DNA of 64,000 nucleotides from Bradyrhizobium sp. cir1. Its GTDB lineage: Bacteria > Pseudomonadota > Alphaproteobacteria > Rhizobiales > Xanthobacteraceae. The translations under genes and the position numbers were made by a program. The notes below the pieces were generated by a model. That model had not been told where the DNA came from and searched no databases. It saw nothing but the letters and a program-made list of their open reading frames with translations. How positions within the stretch are numbered: the stretch's first letter is position 1; each line of letters starts with the position of its first letter. This document shows positions 8,217 through 16,127 of the stretch, piece by piece. The stretch lies in contig NZ_JACIHE010000006.1 of NCBI RefSeq assembly GCF_014198245.1, positions 186,001 through 250,000 of the forward strand. The letters run 5' to 3'.

Positions 8217-9747
8217 AAATCAACGACCTCATCTTTTTTCTGCTGCTCATAACGGTCTGATTGCAGATTCGAGTCCCGCCGATGCGGCAGAGGCGCTTAG
8301 TTGCTTTCACGGCAGGGCGGCGGCTTCATATTTATGGGGTCATGCCCCTCAGGAGTTTTATTCCGTGCCGCAAGCTATCTTATCCGCGCAGAGTCGGCCT
8401 CTACGTTCGCCCGCCGAGTTAGCCTCCATCATCACAACCGCCTATGAGCGCATCGAACGGGACCGGCACCGCAACTGCTGGATCTATGTGCGGCCCATGG
8501 AAGAAGCGCTGGCCGAGGCCGATGCCGTTGTGCGGCGAGCAGCGGCGGGTGAAGTGCTGCCGCTCTTTGGCGTGCCATTCGGCGTCAAGGACAATATTGA
8601 CGTTGAGGACATGCCAACGACAGCAGCCTGTCCGTCATTCGAATATGTGGCTGCGCAATCGGCCAGATGCGTCGAGAGTTTGACAGCCGCAGGTGCGATC
8701 TGTCTCGGCAAGACCAACCTGGATCAATTCGCAACCGGACTGTCCGGCACCCGCTCCCCCTATGGCGCCTGTTCCAGCGCGGCCAACGATCTGTATGTCT
8801 CCGGCGGTTCGAGTTCCGGTTCGGCTGCTGCGGTAGCATCCGGCCATGTTGCGTTCGCGCTCGGCACAGATACCGGCGGCTCGGGCCGGATTCCCGCAGG
8901 CTTCAATGGGATCATCGGGATCAAGCCAACCGTCGGCCTCGTCTCATCCCGGGGGCTTGTGCCGAACTGTCCGACGCTCGATTGCCCCTCGATTTTCTGC
9001 AATTCCATTGCCGAGGGTCGAATTCTGCTCGGGTTGATCGAAGGATTCGACGACAGCGATCCTTATAGCCGCCAACGGATTGCCTCGTCCTACCCATCTC
9101 CTCGCAAATTCCGGTTCGGCCAGGTCTCTGTCGGTCATCTGAATTCATTCGGCATGCCGGAATGCAATGACCTTTACAGGCAGGCCTGCACGAGGCTTTC
9201 GGGACTGGGAGGCCAAGCCAGGCAAATTGACTTCGCGCCCTTCGCCGAAGCCGGTGAAATGCTCTTTTCAGGGCCTTGGATTGCCGAACGTCATGCGGCG
9301 ATCAGCAAGCTCCTGGACATCGATCATGGAGACCTGCTTGACGTCATCCGCAACGTGCTGAGCGCAGCTGCCCGGTTTTCCGCAACAGATGCGTTCGCTG
9401 CGCAACATCGACTTTTGAAGCTGCGACGCCAGATCCAATCGCTTTTTGAGGAGATCGATGTCCTGGTGGTACCGACCGCGCCACGCCCCTTCACGATCTC
9501 GGAGATGATGGAAGATCCCATCACGCTCAACAGCCGCCTCGGTTACTACTCCTATTTTGCCAATCTCGTGGACTTGTGCGCGGTGGCAGTTCCCAACGCA
9601 ACGCTCGGCAACGGCATGCCGATGGGCATCACTTTGCTAGCGCCTGCGTGGCGTGACCATGCTCTTCTCGACCTTGCCGAGCGATGGCTGCCCGATGCGA
9701 AGGCCGGACTGTTCGATCTAAAGGTATATCCGCAGGCCGCGTCCTAA
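8209..9747 (+). CDS. Amidase-signature hydrolase (allophanate hydrolase-like)
   Basis: This 512-residue protein has the Ser-cisSer-Lys triad of the amidase signature family: Lys about residue 127 in GVPFGVKDNID, the glycine-serine stretch SGGSSSGSAAAVASG near 198-212, and the nucleophile Ser about 225 in GTDTGGSGRIPA. The last motif and overall length resemble the amidase domain of allophanate hydrolases (AtzF/DUR1,2 type) more than GatA. The start at 8209 has AGGAAAA adjacent; a longer in-frame version from 8134 has unconvincing sequence. It stands alone between element debris and a palindromic repeat, with no urea carboxylase gene nearby, so the substrate remains open. Confidence 0.8.
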   Translation: MVINQRPHLFSAAHNGLIADSSPADAAEALSCFHGRAAASYLWGHAPQEFYSVPQAILSAQSRPLRSPAELASIITTAYERIERDRHRNCWIYVRPMEEALAEADAVVRRAAAGEVLPLFGVPFGVKDNIDVEDMPTTAACPSFEYVAAQSARCVESLTAAGAICLGKTNLDQFATGLSGTRSPYGACSSAANDLYVSGGSSSGSAAAVASGHVAFALGTDTGGSGRIPAGFNGIIGIKPTVGLVSSRGLVPNCPTLDCPSIFCNSIAEGRILLGLIEGFDDSDPYSRQRIASSYPSPRKFRFGQVSVGHLNSFGMPECNDLYRQACTRLSGLGGQARQIDFAPFAEAGEMLFSGPWIAERHAAISKLLDIDHGDLLDVIRNVLSAAARFSATDAFAAQHRLLKLRRQIQSLFEEIDVLVVPTAPRPFTISEMMEDPITLNSRLGYYSYFANLVDLCAVAVPNATLGNGMPMGITLLAPAWRDHALLDLAERWLPDAKAGLFDLKVYPQAAS

Positions 9748-9795
9748 AGGCTATCAGATTAGGTTGAATCGTCATCGCGCTTTAGGTCTTCGTTT

Positions 9796-9892
9796 GAGCA
9801 TGATCTCCGCGCAAACGCCTTCGGCGTTTGTCGCGAGGGAAAACCGCTTCACACTTTGCGCTAACGCGGCCCTCCGGGTCCGGATCATGCTC
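9796..9892. repeat. Bradyrhizobial-type palindromic intergenic element
   Basis: The element is bounded by GAGCATGATC at 9796-9805 and its inverted copy GATCATGCTC at 9883-9892, with an inner hairpin CAAACGCC-TTC-GGCGTTTG at 9812-9830. Elements with these ends are familiar from Bradyrhizobium intergenic DNA. It sits between the convergent amidase and Crp/Fnr genes, touching the stop codon of the latter, and could act as a bidirectional terminator. Confidence 0.7.
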
Positions 9893-10617
9893 TAGACGAC
9901 TTCGAGATCGAGAGCGCGCAGATTGAGGATCACAATCAGGCCCCGGTGATAACGGATGACGCCCCTTGCCTGCATGCGGGAAAGCTGCACCGTCACCCAT
10001 TGGCGGGTTGAGCCGATCAGATTGGCGAGATCACCATGCGTGAACGGGATCCCGATCACGATCTCGCGGCCCTGCTGCGAACCGTAGATCTTCGAGAGGA
10101 AGACCAACAGACGATGCAACCGCTCGGTCACCGAGCGGGTCCCCAGCATTTGCGCCATGGCCGAGTAGCACCGTGCCTTGAAGGCGAGCGCATCCAGCAG
10201 CGCGACCGCGATACTTGCCGATTGAAGCGCCAGCGCGCGCAGGGCGGGGCCGGGCAAGAACGTCACCCGGCTCCGTTCCACTGCAACTGAAGACCATACG
10301 TGGGCACCAGTACCGAACAGATCCGGGCCGCCGACGAAATTGCCGGCGAACCAGTAGGCCAGCGTCACCTCGCGTCCGGAAGGAGCCGCATAGTAGCTGC
10401 GAATACGCCCCTCTTCGATCAGATAAATGCCGTTCTGCAGATCGCCCTGACGCCAGACATGCTTGCCTGCCTGCAGGACCTCCTCGCGGCCGATGGCGAG
10501 GACACGACGGCGGTCAGCCTCACACAACGGATCCAACAAGCTGGGCAGCGACCCGACCAGAGCATCCGATCCCGCCAGCATGATGCCAGTCGTATTCCTG
10601 AGACCTGCCGCTGACAT
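9892..10617 (-). CDS. Crp/Fnr-family transcription regulator (paralogue 1)
   Basis: About 241 residues: a cyclic-nucleotide-binding-like beta-roll (GIYLIEEGRIRSYYAAPSGR), a dimerisation helix (CYSAMAQMLGTRSVTERL) and a C-terminal winged helix with DLANLIGSTRQWVTVQLSRM. It lacks the Fnr N-terminal cysteine cluster, so direct oxygen sensing by an Fe-S cluster is unlikely. The start at 10617 was chosen for GGGAG upstream; an in-frame ATG at 10662 is possible. The gene lies 66 bases behind the ATPase gene of the same-strand ABC transporter and may be the last gene of that operon. It is clearly paralogous to the regulator at 19446-20219, with the same TRQWVT in the recognition helix. Confidence 0.88.
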   Translation of the reverse strand: MSAAGLRNTTGIMLAGSDALVGSLPSLLDPLCEADRRRVLAIGREEVLQAGKHVWRQGDLQNGIYLIEEGRIRSYYAAPSGREVTLAYWFAGNFVGGPDLFGTGAHVWSSVAVERSRVTFLPGPALRALALQSASIAVALLDALAFKARCYSAMAQMLGTRSVTERLHRLLVFLSKIYGSQQGREIVIGIPFTHGDLANLIGSTRQWVTVQLSRMQARGVIRYHRGLIVILNLRALDLEVV

Positions 10618-10683
10618 CTGCTCGCTCCCTTGCCGCCGCACGGGAAACCATTCAAGAGCCATGCCAGACCTGTCGTCAGGCGC

Positions 10684-11550
10684 CTACGTCCTGATTTCCA
10701 TTTGCTCGAAGGCTCTGCGGCCTTCCGAGCGGATCAAGTCAAGGCAATCCCGCTTGAGGGCGAGATAGGCAGCCTCCGCAACGATGGCGCTGGAGCGCGG
10801 TCGCGGCAGGCTCACCTGAAGATCCTTGAGGATGCGGCCAGGTCCCGCGCTCATGATCAGCACACGGTCAGAGAGAAGGATCGCTTCATCGATGTCGTGT
10901 GTGACGAAGACGATTGTTGCGTTGATCCGCTCGCGGAGCTCGAGCAGATTGTCCTGCATGACCGCCCGGGTCTGCGCATCCAGCGCTCCGAACGGCTCGT
11001 CCATCAACAGTACGCGCGGCTGATTGGCGAGGGCACGGGCAATCGCTACCCGCTGCTGCATACCTCCCGATAGCGTGTGCGGATATGCCGACGCAAATCT
11101 GGTCAGGCCGATCATCTCGATGAGGTCGTCGGCAATCCGCAGCGCCTCCGCTTTCGGCTTGCCGAGGGCGCGCGGCCCGTGCGCGATGTTCCGGCGCACC
11201 GATTTCCACGGAAACAGATGTGGCTGCTGGAAGACCATCCCGATCTCGGGCCGTGGCGCGAGCATTGCTTCGCCGGCTATGAGCACCTGGCCTTCGAACG
11301 GCCGCTCGAGGCCGGCCATTGCATTCAGGAGCGTGGACTTGCCGCAGCCGGATGGACCGACGATCGAGACGAATTCTCCCTGGGCTACCGCCAGGGATAC
11401 GCGGTCGACCGCGATGACCCGTCCACTCGGCGCATCGAAGACGATGCTCAAATCCTCGACCCGGATCATCGCCTGACGCGCCGGGGCGGACGGCGGGTAC
11501 GTATCCACGAGCCTGAGCGGCTGGTCTGGACGAAGAAGGCTCGGGGTCAT
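10684..11550 (-). CDS. ABC transporter ATP-binding protein, nitrate/sulfonate/taurine type
   Basis: The 288-residue ATPase has Walker A GPSGCGKST, signature LSGGMQQR, Walker B RVLLMDEPF and the switch His in FVTHD, all with the spacing of SsuB/TauB/NrtD proteins. The ATG at 11550 forms an ATGA overlap with the permease stop; a GTG three codons upstream is also possible. It energises the permease encoded just upstream and works in the inner membrane on its cytoplasmic face. The long N-terminal lead before the nucleotide-binding domain (about 30 residues) is unremarkable. The operon order is binding protein, permease, ATPase, then probably the Crp/Fnr gene. Confidence 0.9.
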   Translation of the reverse strand: MTPSLLRPDQPLRLVDTYPPSAPARQAMIRVEDLSIVFDAPSGRVIAVDRVSLAVAQGEFVSIVGPSGCGKSTLLNAMAGLERPFEGQVLIAGEAMLAPRPEIGMVFQQPHLFPWKSVRRNIAHGPRALGKPKAEALRIADDLIEMIGLTRFASAYPHTLSGGMQQRVAIARALANQPRVLLMDEPFGALDAQTRAVMQDNLLELRERINATIVFVTHDIDEAILLSDRVLIMSAGPGRILKDLQVSLPRPRSSAIVAEAAYLALKRDCLDLIRSEGRRAFEQMEIRT

Positions 11551-12326
11551 CGCCACCACACGGCACGTTCGGCAAGAGTCGCGAAGGAACGGTCTGCGAC
11601 GAAGGAAAGCAGCCCGAGAGCCGCCAACCCGCCCATGACCTGACCCGTTTGCATGTTCTGTTGCGCAATTTCGATGCGATAAACGATACCGGCGAACGCT
11701 CCCGCCAACTCAGCGGCGACCAGCGTGTAGAACGAGATGCTCACCGCGGTCCGAAGACCGACCGTGATATAGGGCAGCGCGCCAAGAAGGACGATCTCCC
11801 ACAGCATCTGCGGCTGCGGCGTGCCGAGCACCTGGGCGGCACGGATAAGTCCGCGGTCGACTTTCTGCACCCCGATGTGGGTCGCGAGCCATACCGTGAA
11901 GAACACGCCCCAAACGACCAGGAAAAGCTTGCCTGCCTCTGAGAGGCCAAACCAAAGGATGACGATCGGCACGAAGGCGATGGGAGGAATTGGGCGAAGG
12001 ATGTGAAACAAGGGTGAAAGCAGGCTGGACACCAGCCGGAAATGGCCGGTCAGGACGCCGAGCACGATCCCGCCCGCGGCCCCGATCGCAAACCCCGCGG
12101 CCACGCGCGAGAGGCTCGCCATCAGGTCGGCGAAGAATTGTCCGCTGCGAATCCATTCGAGAATGGCGACAGCGACGGTCGATGGCGGCGGAAACAGCAC
12201 GGCGTTCACGATGCCGGAGCGCGCAACCAGTTCCCACACGCCTGTGAAGGCGGGCACGGAGAGGACGGCGACCAGCACGCTCAGCCGTGCAGTCGCGCTC
12301 GCGCTGCTGCGTCTCCCGACGCTCAC
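11547..12326 (-). CDS. ABC transporter permease, nitrate/sulfonate/taurine type
   Basis: A 259-residue membrane protein with about six hydrophobic helices and the binding-protein-dependent permease loop region (EIVLLGALPYITVGLRTAV), where the ATPase docks. LRPIPPIAFVPIVILWFGL is the characteristic segment of SsuC/TauC permeases. Translation appears to start at a GTG that overlaps the stop of the binding-protein gene (GTGA), implying tight coupling. It forms the membrane channel of the 10.7-13.3 kb transporter. Confidence 0.9.
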   Translation of the reverse strand: MSVGRRSSASATARLSVLVAVLSVPAFTGVWELVARSGIVNAVLFPPPSTVAVAILEWIRSGQFFADLMASLSRVAAGFAIGAAGGIVLGVLTGHFRLVSSLLSPLFHILRPIPPIAFVPIVILWFGLSEAGKLFLVVWGVFFTVWLATHIGVQKVDRGLIRAAQVLGTPQPQMLWEIVLLGALPYITVGLRTAVSISFYTLVAAELAGAFAGIVYRIEIAQQNMQTGQVMGGLAALGLLSFVADRSFATLAERAVWWR

Positions 12327-13321
12327 GGGCGCGCCTCCAGCGTGACGCGAGCTGGATCGAGCATCTTCAGCGGCGCCGTCACCAGGACTTTCGAGAAATC
12401 GGGCATGCTCGCGCCAGGGGGATGATTGCCGGTCTCGAGCCGCCAGGCGGCGTGGGTTTTCAGAGTCGTGAGAATCCTGTCGTCGAGGCGCACATGGTAG
12501 ACATAGTCCGGCCAGATCGCAGCCAATTCATCGCGTTTCATCCCCGTCGCTGCTGCGATGACGTCGATTGCTTCACCCGGATTCGCCTTGAGCCAGCCCT
12601 CGGCTTCGATGAGGGACGCAAGGAACTTGCCGACGATCACCGGGTTGGCCGCGAGGTAAGACTGCGTCACGACGATATTGAAGGTCTCCGAGTAGAGACC
12701 TTTGGTATCGAGCGGGATCGCGCCTTCGCCAAGAGCCTTCTTCGCATTCGCGACGTGCGGCTCCCAGGTATCGAACGCGTCGATGCTGCCGGCCGCCATG
12801 GCAGGCAGCATCTCCTGAGGTCGGAGGTTGACGAGCGTCACGTCCTTCGACGTCAGGCCCGCCGCTTTCAACAGAACCGAGGTGTAAACTTCGCTGCCGG
12901 TTCCGGCCGTAAAGGCGATTCGCTTTCCACGCAGATCGGCCTTCGTCTTGATCCCGGCAGAAGCCGCGGTCATGGTCTTGAGATCCGAATATTCCATCCC
13001 CGCCACGAAGGCGATCGGCTGTTGCGCCATCGCGGCCGCCGTGACCGGCGCCTCGGCGGTTGTCGCGATATCCGCTCCTCCCCCAAGCACCGTATCGAGG
13101 CACTGCTTCCCGCTGGTGAAATTGGAGACCGAGATATCAAGCCCCTGCTTGGCGAAAATGCCCTTCGCATTGGCGACGATCGTCAGTCCCGAGATCGGTC
13201 CAAGATTCTGGGCGAGCCGCGCTTTCAGCAATTCTTCGGCTGTCGCGCGCTCGGGCGTCGCAAACAGGAATGACGCAGATAGCACGAACACGACGAAGCG
13301 AAGAGCAGTTGTTGATCGCAT
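12323..13321 (-). CDS. ABC transporter substrate-binding protein (TauA/SsuA/NMT1-like)
   Basis: The 332-residue product begins with a signal peptide (MRSTTALRFVVFVLSASFLF, cleavage probably after ERATA) and is a periplasmic binding protein of the NMT1/SsuA type: TIVANAKGIFAKQGLDISV, then GGADIATTAEAPVTAAA, then LRGKRIAFTAGTGSEVY. AGGGG lies upstream of the ATG at 13321. The ligand cannot be read from sequence; sulfonates, taurine or aromatic compounds are usual for the family. A candidate operator (13399-13410) lies 78 bases upstream. It is the first gene of a leftward operon. Confidence 0.88.
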   Translation of the reverse strand: MRSTTALRFVVFVLSASFLFATPERATAEELLKARLAQNLGPISGLTIVANAKGIFAKQGLDISVSNFTSGKQCLDTVLGGGADIATTAEAPVTAAAMAQQPIAFVAGMEYSDLKTMTAASAGIKTKADLRGKRIAFTAGTGSEVYTSVLLKAAGLTSKDVTLVNLRPQEMLPAMAAGSIDAFDTWEPHVANAKKALGEGAIPLDTKGLYSETFNIVVTQSYLAANPVIVGKFLASLIEAEGWLKANPGEAIDVIAAATGMKRDELAAIWPDYVYHVRLDDRILTTLKTHAAWRLETGNHPPGASMPDFSKVLVTAPLKMLDPARVTLEARP

Positions 13322-13398
13322 GCCAAACCCCTGTGATGCCGGCGACCGGAGGTGATCGACCTTGACGATAGGATCGTCTGAAGATGGAAGGCCATGAA

Positions 13399-13410
13399 GC
13401 AATTAATCGA
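13399..13410. promoter_or_regulatory. Candidate Crp/Fnr-type operator, site 1
   Basis: GCAATTAATCGA, 78 bases upstream of the binding-protein gene that starts at 13321. It is one of six copies of a GCAAYTARTYGM-like palindrome in promoter regions of this cluster. Assignment to the paralogous Crp/Fnr proteins is inference. Confidence 0.5.
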
Positions 13411-13556
13411 CATGGCCCTGCCGTCCAATTTTTGCGCGAGCAGACCAGCTTCCGACCGTGAGGGGGCAACAAATTCATCAAGCTGCCCACACTTTGGGCG
13501 CAACGCAGCCTGCGGCAACGGCACTCTGCTGGCTTTCGCCAAGCCCTGATCCCAAT

Positions 13557-14516
13557 TCAATCAGAACCGATCGGGCTTTCGATGCCGTTGCGTGCGCGGC
13601 GAAACCAGGCCCACGTTTGCCGCGTCACTGCGATGTAGCCCGGGCCCCGGTAGACGATCCGATCGGCGACGATCCGGTTCAGTTTCGGCAGCGCATGGAA
13701 CGGAATCGAAGGATAGGCATGGTGTTCGACATGATAGGGCATGTTCCATGCAAACCAGCGCACGAACATGGCGGTATAGGTGGTGCGGGTATTCTGGAAG
13801 GCGCTGCGCGTGCGATCGCAACCGGTGTGTTCGGCAAGGAGATATGGACGCAAAAACAATTGACCGACGATCACGGGGACGACCCAGACCCACAACATGA
13901 TCATGGTGTGCAGCGCGACCGACGCCAGCAACAGCGCGACGTAGCCTGCCAGATGCAGGCGCGCTTCCATCACGACAATGTGGCGTTTGCTTTCCGGAAT
14001 CCAGGGCGACGTGGCATTGCCGGTTAACGCATGGCGAAGCATCAACCCCACCCGGAACGCAACCTGCCGCAAGCCGCTGTAGACGATCAGCAGTTGCGCG
14101 TTCGAGGTCGGGATCGGGACCGACAGCAGTTCCGGATCCCTCTTTGGATCCTGCGTATAGCGATGATGATCCCAGTGGAACAGGCAGTAATATTCGTAAG
14201 GCAAGCCGACAGCGAACGAGGAGAGATGACCGAACGCGAGATTAAGCGCGCGGCTGCGAAACGCCGTCTTGTGGGCGGTCTCGTGTACCACCATGAACAG
14301 GAATGCGACAAAGTAACCTTGGACGACGACCAGCGGCAACGCCCATACGCTTCCGTATCGCGACGAGACCAGCCAGATCAGCGCGCCGACAACGACGATG
14401 ACGCCGTAGTGGCTGGCCGCACGGACCAGACCTTGCCAATCGGACCGCACCGACAACTCGCGCAGCATGGCCGGAGTCAGCGGCTTCTCTCCGGTGGCAG
14501 TGATGGCATTGCTCAT
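13557..14516 (-). CDS. Membrane fatty-acid desaturase/hydroxylase-family protein
   Basis: A 319-residue integral membrane protein with the three histidine boxes of the desaturase superfamily: HETAH at residues 78-82, HWDHH at about 114-118, and HVEHH around residue 262. These bind a di-iron centre. Hydrophobic segments flank the boxes. The layout resembles FA_desaturase proteins that act on fatty acids or small hydrophobic substrates and need ferredoxin or another electron donor; a ferredoxin and a ferredoxin-NADP reductase are encoded nearby. GAGG lies upstream of the ATG. A candidate operator (14624-14635) lies 108 bases upstream. The actual substrate is unknown. Confidence 0.8.
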   Translation of the reverse strand: MSNAITATGEKPLTPAMLRELSVRSDWQGLVRAASHYGVIVVVGALIWLVSSRYGSVWALPLVVVQGYFVAFLFMVVHETAHKTAFRSRALNLAFGHLSSFAVGLPYEYYCLFHWDHHRYTQDPKRDPELLSVPIPTSNAQLLIVYSGLRQVAFRVGLMLRHALTGNATSPWIPESKRHIVVMEARLHLAGYVALLLASVALHTMIMLWVWVVPVIVGQLFLRPYLLAEHTGCDRTRSAFQNTRTTYTAMFVRWFAWNMPYHVEHHAYPSIPFHALPKLNRIVADRIVYRGPGYIAVTRQTWAWFRRARNGIESPIGSD

Positions 14517-14882
14517 GATCGTAGTCGCCTCTTTCCGGGATCACACACTTGACCGTGCTCGCGCGGACGCCGGAATTTCGTCAAGCACAGGCCGATCCTA
14601 GGGAGCGACGCCGTAATGCAGAAGCAATTAATTTCGCGGGCGTTGGCCGCCGGGCATCCCGAGATTTGCGGCCCCTCGCTTTACCGCATCGGCCTGGCGA
14701 CGGATCGTCGCCGGGCCGGTCGCAAGTGCCGTTAGGGCAGTCAGGTCTAACTCCTATTCCGCGGGCTCTGCATGCGGCATATCGACGTGCGCGGTATAGG
14801 GTACGCTGACGCCGGATTTCCCAGCGCGAAAACAGACCGATGCTACTTCGCACGGACTGGAATGTCGAACTCAGATCTTGAC
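14517..14882. other. Intergenic region upstream of the desaturase gene
   Basis: The 366 bases between the desaturase start and the HEAT-protein stop contain the candidate operator at 14624-14635 and no intact gene. A short leftward frame ending at 14754 (reading YTAHVDMPHAEPAE before its stop) and an adjacent broken frame ending FDIPVRAK look like the eroded 3' end of a gene, but no family could be assigned. Confidence 0.5.
14624..14635. promoter_or_regulatory. Candidate Crp/Fnr-type operator, site 2
   Basis: GCAATTAATTTC, 108 bases upstream of the desaturase ATG at 14516. It is followed on the + strand by CGCGGGCG, which also follows sites 4 and 5. Confidence 0.45.
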
Positions 14883-15860
14883 CTACGATCCTGCTCGCGT
14901 CCTTTTCGCCGCGATCTGCTGGAGCGCCCAGCGCGCGTTCTTGCGTACGTCGGGATCGGGATCGTTGGCGACCACGGCGAGGTAGGCCTCGCCCTCGGGA
15001 TCGGCGATCTCGCCGAGCGCGGCAGCCGCCTCCTTGCGCAAGTTCGCTTGCTCGTGGTTGATGCAATTGCCAATCGGGCGCACGGCGCGTTCGACCTTCA
15101 TCTTGCCAAGGCTGCGGATCGCCTTCAGCCGCACCTGCCAGAACTCATCGCCGAGGCACGCGACCAACTGATCGGCGGCAAGCGAGCCGTTGACGTTGAG
15201 ACCGAGCGTTTCCGCCGCCATCTCGCGGACCATCCAGTCGGCATCCTTCAGTGCGCGCGTGATGGTCTCGGCCGCGGGCTTCATCTGCGAGAACGCCAGC
15301 GCACTGACGGCGGCACGGCGGACATGGGCATCAGGGTCGTTGATCAGCGCCGTCAGCGCGGGGATGGACTCTTCCAGCTTCAGGAAGCCGATCACGCCGA
15401 TCGCCTGCACGCGCACGGCGGCGTCAGTGTCCTGGAGCGCTTCCAGCGCCGGCTTCAGCGTATCCTTGCAGCGCAATTCCTTCAGCGCGCGCAGTGCGCC
15501 CATGCGGACGAAAGCATGGGCATGCTTCACCAGCGGCAGGATGATCCCGGCGCAGGCGGGATCCTTGAACTCGGCCATGCTGTCGGCCGCCGCCGCCGCG
15601 ACGATCCTTTCGGGGTCAACCAGCAGTTTCACCAGCGCGCTCGCGGCCTCCGGCCCGTCGAACTCACCGAGCGCCATCGCGACCTGCTGGCGTACGCCGG
15701 CGTCGGGATCGGACACCATGTTGGCGAGATGACCGACCGCGGCGGGATCGCCGGAATGGCCGAGCGCGATGATGGCGACGCGGCGCTCGGCCGGATCGGC
15801 GGCCTGAAGCCGCTCGTCGGCATCTTCGAGGTCGTCGTAGGATTCGAACGGACTCGACAT
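14883..15860 (-). CDS. HEAT-repeat protein
   Basis: The 325-residue protein consists almost wholly of about nine to ten HEAT/PBS-lyase-like repeats of 30-31 residues, each with a motif such as DPDAGVRQQVAMALGEF, DTDAAVRVQAIGVIGFL or DPDAHVRRAAVSALAFS. There is no signal peptide, so it is cytosolic. Such solenoids act as scaffolds or as partners of redox enzymes. The start at 15860 lies 2 bases after the ferredoxin stop, so it is translationally linked to the ferredoxin and AprA-like genes. A role as chaperone or scaffold of that complex is inferred from position. The upstream in-frame extension overlaps the ferredoxin gene and was rejected. Confidence 0.88.
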   Translation of the reverse strand: MSSPFESYDDLEDADERLQAADPAERRVAIIALGHSGDPAAVGHLANMVSDPDAGVRQQVAMALGEFDGPEAASALVKLLVDPERIVAAAAADSMAEFKDPACAGIILPLVKHAHAFVRMGALRALKELRCKDTLKPALEALQDTDAAVRVQAIGVIGFLKLEESIPALTALINDPDAHVRRAAVSALAFSQMKPAAETITRALKDADWMVREMAAETLGLNVNGSLAADQLVACLGDEFWQVRLKAIRSLGKMKVERAVRPIGNCINHEQANLRKEAAAALGEIADPEGEAYLAVVANDPDPDVRKNARWALQQIAAKRTRAGS

Positions 15861-15862
15861 GA

Positions 15863-16096
15863 TCACCTCAAGAGATAGGGAATGTTGACGGTAACCGCGC
15901 CGGTCGGACAATCCGCCTCGCAGGGCATGCAGTACCAGCATTCGTCATATGCCATGTAGGCCTTGCCGGTCATGTCGCTGATACGGAGCACATCGAGCGG
16001 GCAGACGTCGACGCACACCGTGCAACCCTTGTCCGCGATGCATTTTGCGTCGTCGACCACCACCGGGACCGACGTCTGATAGGAAGCGAGAGGCAT
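15863..16096 (-). CDS. Two-[4Fe-4S] ferredoxin, AprB-like
   Basis: A 77-residue protein with two cysteine clusters: C19, C25, C28, C32 (CIADKGCTVCVDVCP) and C53, C56, C59, C63 (CWYCMPCEADCP). The wide first spacing and the following Pro residues resemble the electron-transfer subunit of adenylylsulfate reductase, but it is only about half the length of dissimilatory AprB and lacks its C-terminal tail. CAGGAG lies upstream. It follows the flavoprotein gene by 31 bases and precedes the HEAT gene by 2 bases. It most likely passes electrons between the flavoprotein and the ferredoxin-NADP reductase encoded upstream. Confidence 0.88.
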   Translation of the reverse strand: MPLASYQTSVPVVVDDAKCIADKGCTVCVDVCPLDVLRISDMTGKAYMAYDECWYCMPCEADCPTGAVTVNIPYLLR

Positions 16097-16127
16097 TTGC
16101 TGTCTCCTGTTGCTATGTTCTGGTGGA

